From Tomocerus qinae (taxonomy: Eukaryota; Arthropoda; Collembola; Entomobryomorpha; Tomoceridae): a DNA stretch of 64,000 nt. The position numbers were made by a program, and so were the translations under genes. The stretch covers positions 30,876,513 to 30,940,512 of the forward strand of contig CM034547.1 of the NCBI GenBank assembly GCA_020055645.1, written 5' to 3'. Within the stretch, counting starts at the first letter, position 1; every line of letters starts with the position of its first letter. The notes under the pieces are model-generated. The model searched no databases. It saw nothing but the letters and a program-made list of their open reading frames with translations, and was not told the DNA's origin. Below, piece by piece: positions 53,076 through 64,000 of this stretch.

Positions 53076-53308
53076 ATGATTAGTGTAGGGAATGAAAGTG
53101 TGAGTGATTGGCCGAGAGGAAGAAGACGGGGAGAAGGAGAAAATAAACACCAGGAAAATACTTTTCGCAATAATTGCTTTCTCCGCAGCAACTGCCTCTC
53201 GTTGGAGGGCCTGTTCGAAGGACAGCTACCACAGGTACTACACGAAGAAAGATCACTACAAGATCGCTACAGCTCGGACCCACTCCTGGTCCTTCAATTA
53301 TCCCTGCA
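53076..53308 (+). other. Probable 5' UTR exon of the R9AP-like gene
   Basis: A strong donor CTGCA/GTAAGT at 53308/53309 pairs with an acceptor GTGTAG at 53430-53435, placing ATG 53444 close behind the splice. The only frame joining the coding frame has no ATG, so this exon is read as 5' UTR. An upstream ATG at 53076 opens a long frame that crosses the splice out of phase with the main frame, a possible translational brake. The upstream limit of the exon is unknown. Confidence 0.45.
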
Positions 53309-53443
53309 GTAAGTTCCCATTTGATTTCGACACATCCCAGCCGACTTCCACTCGAGTGTAAATGAAGAGTGAAAGTCGGAGAAAGTTGAACATTAGTTTT
53401 AATGTTTAATTGTGTCACGTCCTGTTTGCGTGTAGAATCGTTC

Positions 53444-56400
53444 ATGTGGAGAAGAGGAAGTGGTGGAGCTGTTAGTGGGCCAGTAGGCGACGTAGGAACA
53501 ACTTCATCAGTGGTGGCTCAGACTCTTCGGCCCGAAGGGGTCAGCGTCACCGTGAACGTCAACACAAACCAGTGGATTCATCATCATCATAAACATCAGT
53601 CTCAGCAGCATCCGTCTGGACCGAGACGCTGTGACTCTTCCGAATTGGCCGACTCCCCCATCCGTGCCGAAGCCATCAAGGTCTCCATTGAACTTTTAAT
53701 ATGTTGACATTCACCCTGCATCCATCCCACCTTTCTCCATCCATCGACATCCGTCCATTGGTTGCCAAGAAGGGAGTTTTCTCACTATTTTCACTGCGTG
53801 GGTGGTGTATGTAGTGTAGCAATCCCCTATCCTTTCTCTAGTAGTACATGATGCACTGCTAACTATATATGTATCTCATACAAAAGAGTTCTGTATATAC
53901 TTTATGGCTTCACAGAGGGAAAGTTACAAGATTTACTTTCTCTCTATGTATTTCACAAAGGTGTGTGCTCTCGGGCACTGTGTATTGGGTAAACAGTGAA
54001 AGCAACGAATTGTGTTGCTTAATAGTGAATCAACGAGGTTTGGAGCTGACGTTGTTGTGTCGGTATGTATGTACAGGCAAAGATAAAAGTGAAATAGGTT
54101 GACTAACCCAAACGGATTTACTTTACTTATCTACGAACGTTTGTATACAAAGCAGACTGCAAACAAAGACTTAGTCAAAGAAAGCCGACAAAGTTTTGCC
54201 TGCATAGCACTTTCTCTTTATTCATTACTTTCTAACTGTATTTATTATTCTATGTACATTACTTATAATATTTGTGTCCGTTCTGTACATATTTGGTCTG
54301 CTATGCATGCATGTATTTTTCTAATTTTGTGAAATCATTTCATTTTGGTAGCAAATATAAGCGAGAGTTGCAATACTTTATGTTTACAAATATTATCGAT
54401 TATTCTATGTGTCTATGCCTACCCTTTAAATAGCAGCATGATATGCAACACAACAGGATTTTATAAGTTGTAGGTAGCGTGTGTGTGTTTTTATTTGTGT
54501 AGTTGAGTAGAATAGTGTGGTTAGCTCAATCTTGTCTCTTCTCTCCCGTCCTTGCTTTCCATACTGCCTACCTGCCGTGTCTTTATTGAACTGTAGTGCC
54601 TTATAAATATTACATTCGCCGATGCATCTACCTACAAACAACGTAAGTTTTGTTTAAGGCATCAGATATCAGAAGAGTCAAAACCAGCGGTACGCACAGC
54701 AGGTAGATAGACACAAGAAAAGAGACAGTCAGGCAACTGCTATTGTAGTAATCCTGCATAGTAGTCTATTCGTAGTACAATACATAGTCTGAGTAACAAA
54801 GCTACTACTAAATATTACGTAAGATAGTACATTGCACAACATACACATACATAAAATAACATTGAACTGTTCTCTTAAATAAATTTCATTTACCCTCATC
54901 ACAATTCCCGTGTTATTGCATTGCTTAAGTCATCCGAGATTCCAGACAGTTTTCCGACCACTTTCATCATCACAGCCTCTCTGCTAAGTAATCCACAAAA
55001 AAGAATATCAAATTAGGAACGTCTGCTCCGGCTGCGCATTCATCAATTTCTTTTACACTGAGCAATTCCTCCTCCGAGTTAGTAAGTGAGTTTAACTTAA
55101 GCTTAATTAATGGCAGTACTCAGAATTAAGTAAAGAAATAAGAAATACAAGCTGTGATCATTAATTTAAGGATTTGCAAAACTCTATAGCTATATAGGTA
55201 CACAAAAATAATCTACGGGAAGTTTCATCAACTCTTTGGCTTAATGAACATTTTAATAAATTAATTAAGATTATCATTGACTAACTTTTCATAGAGCCAA
55301 TTCTGAATGCGTTGCAACACAACCGGCATAGGAATTTCTAAGAAGGAGCAGGCTGCTTCCACAAACTTGATACAATTATTGTACACCATGTGGTAGTTCT
55401 CTGCCCTGGGATGGTTATAAATTCATTAATGAATTTAGCAAAAACAATATAAATAAGTTGGACACAAGTGCTTCACTTTGGGGGGAACACAATGGATAAG
55501 AAACAATATAGAACATAAGGCTAAGGAAACGGAGCGAGGAAATCGATAGACTGATGTGATGTGATTTGTAGACGCTAAGCTAAAACTCTAGTCTTGCTCT
55601 CCTCTACCCAACATGCAATCTATAGAGACTTATAATGGGAACATAATGGTATAAATTTCATATCATTAGTACTGAAGCAGAAATGGATGGACTTACGAAT
55701 AAACCATTTCTTGGGATTCTATCCACTCTTCAAACTCTGCGTGATTTGTCTTCATAGTTTTATAGACATCAGAAGCTTCTTCGTCGTAGCCTTCTTCCTG
55801 CAAACAACCAGAATCATACTACTTATTAATATTATTATTATTAGTATACATACCATATAACAGGGAGAAAGTAGAAACATATAATATGTAGTTAGCGTTA
55901 ATGTGACTGGAACACAAAGGAAAGTTTTATTTACGGACATCCCATCAATAATACTTAAGCTTGCACAATATTTCGACTATATAGGAAAACGAGGCATAAG
56001 TAGGAAGTATAATATAATAAATTAGTAGTATAGCATAAGATATAGTTTCTTTAGTTTCTCTTACACTTACAATGTTGTATCTTTTGTGGATGCCTTGCTT
56101 GTTGTAGTCGTATAAAGTGCCAAAGACACGGATCACTGGATGGTAGAATTTCTCTGGAATATTTTGGTATACATTATACGCTCGTAGATACTCGCCTGTA
56201 ACACCACATAATAATATTTGATTTATTATCTTTCTCGTTGGGTAAAGTGGGTAATTATTATTTCTATTGTGGTTGCATGGAACTTTGGATATTTGTGGCT
56301 TATACTTAGTCTCAGACATACTAACAAACGGCCGTGGGTTGGTTTGGGGTGTAATTAGCGGTAGGAAGAAAGTAATCAATGGTTTTTGATCTGATATTCT

Positions 56401-59400
56401 CCAGAGTAATTTAGCATAAGCATTTGTCTTCTAATTATGGAGATAACCGATGTGTATTGACGTGTAAAGTGTGAACTGGAGTGATAGGTTATAATATAAT
56501 TTGCTAGTAGCTTACCTAAGCAATCCATGGTAATTCCACCTGAGCCACTAACACGTTTACTCATATCGTAAGAGTATACGAATACTAAACTCATTTTCCT
56601 CATCGACTCACCACAGCTCCATTGCACAGCACTACACATCACAACAACAGAGCAAGCAACAGTTCAGCTAAAGGTACTTCCTCTTCAATTCCAGCCCAGT
56701 ATAAATGGTAATTAAAGGATCAAACATAATTTCCCCCTCCACTTTTAATCCAATCCAAATTTCGATTGACATTAAGGGATTAACTCAAATGATACGAATG
56801 TACAGACAAAGACAGGTACAGAAATTACTCTTCCACAATCCAATCGCTTTTCTGAACTCGCGTAAAGAGTACAAAACATTTTTTATAGTTTCACGGTCAC
56901 GGTCTAAGATAAGACGCTTTAATCTTTTCTCTTTCCTACCAAAATAAAATGTGCCAATGTCATGTTGCTGTACTTGGCTAAGTGTAGTAATCTACAGACA
57001 TACTTTGTTGGCCTACAGGATTACGCTAAGTTGTGCACGATCTATCTACTTCATCCACAATTCCATCCTTCCTTACAATACACTCCACAATCTACCATTT
57101 CCAAAATCCCACCGAACTTTTGCACAGAACCTTTCGTGAGATACTGAATGAAATCAACCAAGATACTCCTATCTATCTTCAAATACTTACCACAAAGAAA
57201 ATTATACATATCTTACGTGTCTCGTTATCCAATTGTTTCACTATAATTTATACTCGGTGTATTTTTGCTTAGTACCATATGATAACATATATCAGTCTGT
57301 CTATACTACAGATATATTATCAATTTTTAAGATAAGAAAATAGAGATACGTTTTTATACTATCCTAGGTGTAAACTAACACATCAGAAAATAGAAACTTC
57401 AAAGATATAATGTTACCGGTTGGGTGTGCCAAAAAGACTAACATACTACTACCCAGACTATTAGGCATGTGAAAATCATTTAATTCAGGAAATTAGCCTA
57501 ATTTAAATTGCTAACTCTGAAAATTCACTTTATAATAACCTTTTGAACTTTATACATTCCGTTAGACATAGATAAAATTTCAACGTTACTGTGTAGTTAA
57601 ATGGTCTAGGGAATACATACATGACTATTTTGAATAAGCAGCCTATAACATATATAAATATTGCAATGAAGGTATATACTCTTGTTATATTGCTGTACAA
57701 CACGGCAGTGGGGAAAACTGTATATTTTAAGTTAGAACTCCTGCTAAAATTAGAATCGTAGATAGACGGAAAATGATGGGACGCATGGCTAAAAGCCGAA
57801 GGCAACTACAGAAAAGAGTCCACATGCTTAGAACTATGCCAAATTGTCAGCTGCATCATCAGTAGTCGTGATCTATTTAAATTCTTTCATGTGATGTGAT
57901 AATGATGAAACTTGCTTTTCTCTTGAATGAGAATGTACCTTCACTCCTTCTTCGTGTCAGAACTGAAAGATTACATTATACATTTCCACTGGCAGAAATG
58001 ATCTAGCAGACGCAGGTGTATTGCTATTTCCGAGATAAATCAATATTGCATTAACACTACTTTAATGAGCCTTGCGTTTAATTCCACGTAATAAACTGCG
58101 TTTTAACGATTGTCGCCTGACAAACATTTTTAATGGTACATAATAATATAGTTGAACAAAGGCCGATTTAATAACCAGGGAAAAAGAAATGCGTTTAGAG
58201 TTGAGGTTTCAATTGTATCAATATTCGAATGACATAAAAAATATTCCTAGGCTATCCAAGCTAATGGGTAATCACTAGTAGATATAATTTTCTATATTAC
58301 AAATAGGTTTATGGTTTGAATTTCGGGACTGAATTTGGGTATTAAATGACTGTGGTAGAGGAATGATGACTATGCTGTGGGAATGGTCCTTTAATGCTGA
58401 GTTGCAATAGAGAAATTTGAAGTATGCTGGAGAATAACTGTGGCTTAAACTGACAATGAGGTTTTGTTGGATGCTAAATTCTATTATGATAGCGTTATCT
58501 TTATTTACCTATTGAATTACGTAGGCGAAATTTTCATGGAGATGAAAGGCTCATTTGTGTCATTGTGTGTCGTAAAAATGATAAATGTGTTCTATTATGT
58601 TAATCTTAAAAATGATTAGAGAGAGGTTGGATGATTGTGGCTAAGAATAGTGTATGGGCTGATTTTAGTTGGTTCGAGAGTTGAGTCGGGCTGTGGCAAC
58701 ACACGTGGCTCTTGCTGCCCTTCTCGGTGGTTCCGGAGACGGTCCTCATTTGCGTGATGAGCTACGACGAGCAAGAAGAACAGCTCAAGAAGCGGCTGCT
58801 GCTGCCAAAGCCACTCTACTCCCTTCTCTACTCGAGTAAGCACTTGAGATTCCATTTATCGCGATGGAAATTGACTCTTCACACATATTACTTTGTCCCT
58901 GATTGCATTTTCGGATCTAATACCCTTTGATTGCATTTTGTTGTGTTTGTCGATCATTTTTTGTAGTCAAAGATGGGCGGAAAAAGAAAGGACAGAGTTG
59001 GAACGCTTTTGGCATCTCCTCCTTTGCTGTCTCGACTCCTTGGGTAAGTTTTGAGAGTGATTTGCATAGCATATAGGATGTTTAGTGGGATGTAGCATAG
59101 ATATAGCTATGTATATAGTAGTTTCCCCAGAGTATCACTTTGTTATTGAATGAGATCAAATTGAGATTTCCATGTATACGTTCCTTTGGTTCAATCAAAG
59201 GAAATTGATGGAATTTCATACTTTGAAATGGCTGATCCTTCTTTGAAAAAATAAATTGGTTGAATGCTGACTTACAGAAACATCAATGCAACGGAGTTTG
59301 CTTCTTCTTCGACAATTCTCCATAGCAGACGGAACAAATGTTTTGATTCATACAGGACTCGATGGTCCAAATAATCATCACCACCCTCCAGTACGTCAGA

Positions 59401-60058
59401 CTCAATCCGCTTCCCTTGAAGCTGGCGATGTGCCTCTCCTGGATAAAATTGCCGTGGAAGGAGTGGAAGCTTCTCAACTGTGCAAGTACGTGTGAAATAT
59501 TAAAAGAGAATGTCAAGAGTGTGTGCTCTAATACTTAATAATGGCATGTACCACTTTTGTGATTCCTGGGAATGATTTAGGGAGTTGTTTGAACTGCGAG
59601 CTCAGTTGCAGGAGCTGAAGTGTGCAGTCGAGCTTCGGACGTCTGAGTTTGAAGATATGTCACCAACGAAAGCACCACGGAGGAACGACACATTGCTCAG
59701 CATAAATGGGGCTGATGCCCTGATGACCAACACAGGCCCTTCCTCCATCAGCTGCTCTATTCCCAGTGATGATAAAGAGTCCCTCGAGTCAGATGGATCT
59801 CAGGTAATCGAAAAATATTTCCATTTCCACTGGAATGCCAGGCTATGCCATGGCATCACATAAATAAATTCTTATCTTCTCTCGCAGAGTCATTTCTATT
59901 GACTAAAGTATAAAACCATTTTTCTACATTTACAGGCAAATGGGATCACAAGTGCTCAAAGAAAATGTATATGCTGGATATTGGCTATAATGGTATTAGT
60001 GTTTTTCCTTGCCATGGTGTTCGGTGTGTTCATTGCACTCTTCTCCAACAATTCGTAA
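53444..60058 (+). CDS. RGS9BP: RGS9-anchor-protein (R9AP/R7BP family) homologue, tail-anchored
   Basis: Six coding exons: 53444-53680, 58669-58835, 58967-59043, 59278-59485, 59581-59803, 59936-60058; 344 residues. After a Gly/His/Ser-rich N-terminus, residues about 73-175 match R9AP: EAIKLVRELSRAVATHVALA, GGSGDGPHLRDELRRARRTA, then EKERTELERFWHLLLCCLDS and MQRSLLLLRQF. Human R9AP has GGSADSQNLRQELQKTRQKA, then ADERAEFERLWVAFSGCLDL and MRRALEL. A second short helix (CKELFELRAQLQELKCAVEL) and a Ser/Asp-rich region lead to a C-terminal transmembrane anchor (WILAIMVLVFFLAMVFGVFI) ending LFSNNS, the SNARE-like topology of R9AP. In vertebrates this family tethers RGS7/9-Gbeta5 complexes to membranes and speeds G-protein shut-off. 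Intron 1 is about 5 kb and contains another gene on the other strand. AATAAA at 60130. Confidence 0.83.
55261..56639 (-). CDS. Unrecognised 164-residue protein nested in R9AP intron 1
   Basis: Four exons on minus: 56639-56516, 56195-56071, 55797-55697, 55405-55261, all with good GT-AG sites and matching phases. I do not recognise the family. The protein has no signal peptide, transmembrane segment or zinc-binding pattern. It looks like a compact soluble alpha/beta or helical domain: MRKMSLVFVYSYDM, KRVSGSGGITMDCLGEYLRA, IPEKFYHPVIRVFGTLYDYN, then an acidic helix EEGYDEEASDVYKTM and a C-terminal helix VLQRIQNWLYEKLVNDNLN. The length, clean splice structure and lack of low complexity suggest a conserved gene, not a chance frame. 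ATG 56639 is the first; ATGs at codons 14 and 17 are alternatives. It lies fully within the 5-kb first intron of the R9AP-like gene on the opposite strand, so the two transcripts overlap. Confidence 0.72.
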
Positions 60059-63000
60059 CCTCTAAAAGAACGTACTGATCGAACAGTTACAAAACTTACG
60101 AAACTATAATGCCTCTCTTGTGGAACGAAAATAAAGTTACTGATATTGGTAAGCCCATTAAAACACCTTTAAACCAAACCACACCCAATCAACATTCCTT
60201 ACAAAAATAACTCTCAACTGTGACTGCAAATGGCAAAAGAGTCAATCAAATCAAAAATATTAGAGCGCATTTGTATTGATACTATCGACTTTGTTTAAGT
60301 AGCAGCAGCTGGAAAAATTCTTATCAACATACTACTACAATACTATATGATACTACTATTAACTATTCTCTACTACTAATAAGAATGTATATAATGATAC
60401 ATCTCTTGTACCTTTGACTTGACATTGTCTCTGGTAATTAAAGATATTATAATGCTAAGTATACTACTAAATGTTAATCACGAAATTATATTATAGCATA
60501 TTTATATTATTATATTCATTTCAGCCATGTGATTATAGTTAAATATCTAATTAAATCAATCACAAGTTGCGATAATATAATAGTAAAATTATCTCGGTAT
60601 GCAATGTAATGATGTTGGATGATATAGATCTGTAGATGCCGTAATAATATAAAGTAGTTAGGCACTTTATAAACTATTTCAACTTGTGAAATCGTATATG
60701 TAATGTATTCCTGTATGAATGGATGTATTGTATTAAGTATGCGGTAGTAGTCGTGGAAAATGATACATATTCTAGAGTAGCACGTACATATTTCTTGCAA
60801 CAAAATATACTACTAGCATTGTTGCAATGAGACATGGGCGTATCAATGACGTAAGATAATATTTATTATTAGACACACAAAGAACGACAAAAACGAATTT
60901 TTCGTAACATAAAGGTACACTGAATGGAAAGTACAGAAAAGTGGCCAATCTGTGAGAGTTGTCTTTAGAAATGGAAGTGTCAGATTTAAATATAAGAATG
61001 TTATATGTAGCGAGGCAATACATCTTGATATCTCTGATAGTGTGTCAGGCCAAAAGAATGCCATAAATGATGTTGGGGTCGGTTAATAAGAAGAGTACTA
61101 TAATATAATGGATCGTTAGTACTATTGGGGTCACTCACGTATTGATATATGACTATACTGCAGAATAAGATAAAACATGCAACAAAGTACAGTGACAATG
61201 TAACTATTATAGCTCATATAAATTTTCATGGACCTTTGAATCAAATAATACGCTAATTAATGGGAAACCTAAAGTTTTTGACGTAGCAATAAATAAGTAG
61301 AGCAAGTAAAACAATCAATAGACTAGAGGTAGTAGGGGGGATAGGAGATACTATATAATTATGGTGAGTGAGTTTGAGTTTTAAGTAGGGTGACGTGACG
61401 GCAGGAGCGGGTAATGGAGTTACATGACTTTATGTGAGTCAATAAATATTAAATTAGGGATTTAATGAGACGAGCCACTTTGTGATTTGTACAGTAACAA
61501 ATAAAAGGTACAGTACAGTTAGCGGTACATATAATGTGTGTACACATACATTCCATGAGAAACGAGTAGATTAGCTAGATGACATTCAAAAACAATGTGA
61601 ACATTATCATGTGAAGTGTTCCCAAAACATTTATTAGTAAATTCACAAGTGATTCACTTTCTGCATTACAAAATGAGCATTAATTAATTAACATTTTGTG
61701 TCGTTAGAATTTATTTATACTGTCCATTATAACAGGTTATTAATTTCAGAGGATGTAACAGGTGAAACAAATGTCTCGTTACATGAAATAAATTACTAGC
61801 AATACAAACAAGATTTTCCCTAGGTTCTTTCTGTAATCTTTTTTAAGATATTAGCAATATTATAAGCTTATTGGATTCTATAAGAATGTATTTAGTATAT
61901 GAGTAGGTAGGATTGCTGATAATTTTTGTAATGAATCTGTTTGCTCAAACTGTTCCATAATATTTCTGCGAGCGCCAAATTACCCTTATGTATGTGCATA
62001 GCACGTAAAGCAACAAAAAGATTTATTTCCAAGCTAAACACTTGGAGAGTAAGTATGTACTAATAAATAGCAGACATAATTACACTATAGGCAATACAGA
62101 TGACATGACATTTGAATGGTTGTTTAAATACTTATCGGTGTTGACATTCATTGTGGTAGACTTATTTTAGTGGCTACATGTATTTGTTTCTGTATACGAT
62201 AAGTAATAATATCACTTAAGGAAATTACCAATTACGATTATGTTATTGTATATGCATAGGTAGATGTGTTTTCAAAGTGGTGTGTGTGTAACAATTTGCA
62301 TAACATAATAAGTTTACATGTACCAATATACATATAAATATATACCTACCCAACTAATAACTGTGCTAATCATCGTTTCTAAAACTAACAATAAATACTA
62401 AATGTCTAATACATATACAAACGTATATAAATATTGTGTACGTGCGCAACTTGACTAGTCTGATCTGATCTGAATGCAGATTGTTGAAAGGAGGAAAGAA
62501 ATGGCTTGCTAGAGGCGTCATTAATTTTCAAGATGGCTATCAAAGTAACACTAGAGTATAGTTTGAGATTGTGAACTTTGTAATGAGTTGGTATTGCGTG
62601 TGAGTTTTGACATTTGACTATATATAATTACCTACTCCCTACATCTATTGCTTACAACTTCTTTTTTATTATTTGTTCGTGCGAAACAAGTCGACGAGCT
62701 AAAGCTATATAGTTCATGTGAATTTTTAACTATTATGAATGACTCATTCTTTCCATACTATTGATATTTCTGTGAAAGTATGGTGACAAATCCTTGTGTT
62801 TTTCTAGGAAATATGTTGCCATTATTGATCCTCTATCTATGTACATGTATTTATCGAAATAAATTTATAAGTGGACGATTTCTAAACAAATACATATATT
62901 CAATGGCATTTCATTTTGATATCTGCATAAACTAAAAGAAATATGATATGAATCGATTTCTTACAAACCTAGAACATAATTTGTGCGCATATATCGGGTA

Positions 63001-63129
63001 ATATATTAGAATGACTTGGGAACATTTCACTTCAGTAAGAAGCTGTATGAATATTATTCGAGTTGAATTATGTTGTATGTATGACAAATTTGAGACAAGT
63101 ACTTAATATATGTAGGTAGTTTCAAAAGC
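60059..63129. other. 3' UTR and convergent intergenic region
   Basis: AATAAA at 60130-60135 could end the R9AP-like gene. The remaining 3 kb before the 3' end of the CIB2-type gene is AT-rich, with short open frames lacking any exon character. No RNA gene or repeat with clear ends was seen. Confidence 0.5.
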
Positions 63130-64000
63130 TCAAACGCGAATGTGGAAAGTTGAGAGAAAGTCGGGCGATCGTGTAATGACGTGCTCAAATTCTCCGAAAG
63201 ATAATTTCCCATCGTCGTCTACATCAGCTTCTTCTAAGACCTTGGAACTTACCAGACTTATTTCATCTGGAGCTAACTCGTCTCTTGTTAACAGTTGAAG
63301 TGTTTGTTCCAAGTCGTCAGTTCCGAGGAAATTATCTCCGTCGAAATCTAGATAAAAAGAAACACATATCAAAAAAAGTTGATAGGTACTCCGTAAATAG
63401 AAATATATATCTATCAACACAAGTTATGTAAAAGCATATACATTATAGCATATGTGTAAACAAATTCAGATGAAAAACGACAAACCATAGATGCGAAAGG
63501 CATAGTGGACTTTGATATCTCTAGGAGCATGATCGGAGAAAGCAGAGAACAAATCTAGAAAGTCCTCAAAGCTAATTCCGTTGCCGTCTCTTGAGAAAAC
63601 TGTACATATTCGATCTCGAAAAGGATTTTCCTGAGAACAGTAAACACATCAATAGTCAATTATTAACTATGCACCTCTTACAAAAGCTACAAAGAAAAGT
63701 AGGATTTCGGATTCATGTTATTCGTACTGTATACGAGTTATTGAATGGAAGTGAGCTTTCAAATATTATTATGTATCTTCAATATTGGGTGATCAAAAGA
63801 AATGGTAATTTTCAGCACCTTTAGTTCAGGCATTTTGGCGACTTGGTCACAAGGGACTCTAACGGTCACTGGTTCAGTGCCCGTCATGCTCTTTGGAACC
63901 AGCGTCGGGTTCAGTTCTCTGAACTTTTTGAAAACTCTCAAGATCTCCTTACGTGTGAAAAATGTGCAGTCCTGGTAGTCTTCCAACTGCTCTTCTGAGA
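63130..64000 (-). CDS. CIB2: CIB2-type calcium- and integrin-binding protein (partial, 5' end off right edge)
   Basis: Three exons on minus: 64000-63819 (cut by the edge), 63630-63486 and 63347-63130, in continuous phase, giving about 181 residues to the stop; only a few N-terminal residues are missing (human CIB2 has 187). Order of motifs: EEQLEDYQDCTFFTRKEILR, LVPKSM, MPELKENPFRDRICTVFSRD, FEDFLDLFSAFSDHAPRD, HYAFRIYD, then two EF-hand loops DFDGDNFLGTDDLE and DVDDDGKLSFGEFE, ending PDFLSTFHIRV, the family's hallmark C-terminus. CIB proteins are myristoylated Ca2+ sensors that bind integrin alpha tails and, for CIB2, the mechanotransduction channel complex of sensory cells. The myristoylation start (MGNK in CIB2) would be beyond base 64000. 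Confidence 0.92.

Noticed and set aside
53080-53445. 121-codon minus-strand open frame opposite the R9AP 5' exon
   Set aside because: It is a shadow of the GC-richer 5' exon and lacks splice sites or motifs.

Overview
The window is a piece of an AT-rich animal nuclear genome. Genes are split by many short GT-AG introns, there are no operons or Shine-Dalgarno sites, and the gene families are metazoan. Two PS-type integrin alpha chains, a secreted carboxylesterase of the insect/arthropod type and Ptpmeg2/Cib2-type genes point to an arthropod. The high intron number (19 coding exons in each integrin, 11 in the esterase) argues against a fly. Springtail- or hemipteran-like lineages are possible, but the sequence alone does not settle this. 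I rebuilt the gene models by hand from splice sites; in every complete model the exon lengths sum to a multiple of three.

Layout, left to right: (1) minus strand 1-4377, the 5' half of SCAPER, running off the left edge. (2) Plus strand 6019-7056, a FAM174-type small membrane protein, head to head with SCAPER. (3) About 4.2 kb without genes, holding a small Tc1/mariner-like MITE. (4) Plus strand 11298-17413, integrin alpha A. (5) Minus strand 18002-21394, a secreted carboxylesterase. (6) About 5.8 kb without genes, holding a pair of GC-rich fold-back elements and two nearly identical 282-bp elements in opposite orientation, each with its own 8-bp target duplication. (7) Plus strand 27183-33175, integrin alpha B, a diverged paralogue of A with the same exon-phase pattern in the parts compared. 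(8) Minus strand 34865-38988, a PTPN9/MEG2 tyrosine phosphatase (CRAL-TRIO plus PTP) with a long extra N-terminus. (9) Plus strand 42355-48296, a TTLL6/TTLL13-type tubulin polyglutamylase whose intron 6 carries a complete non-autonomous hAT-like element. (10) Plus strand 53444-60058, an RGS9-anchor (R9AP/RGS9BP)-type tail-anchored protein. (11) Minus strand 55261-56639, nested inside intron 1 of gene 10, a 164-residue protein I do not recognise. (12) Minus strand 63130-64000, a CIB2-type EF-hand protein running off the right edge.

There is no operon-like logic. Three themes stand out. Integrin alpha chains occur with a CIB protein (a family known to bind integrin alpha tails) on the same 64 kb. 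There is a signalling/cytoskeleton set (PTPN9, TTLL, R9AP). Finally, there is a group of young-looking non-autonomous DNA elements whose target-site duplications can be read directly. I see no CRISPR array, tRNA, rRNA or viral gene.
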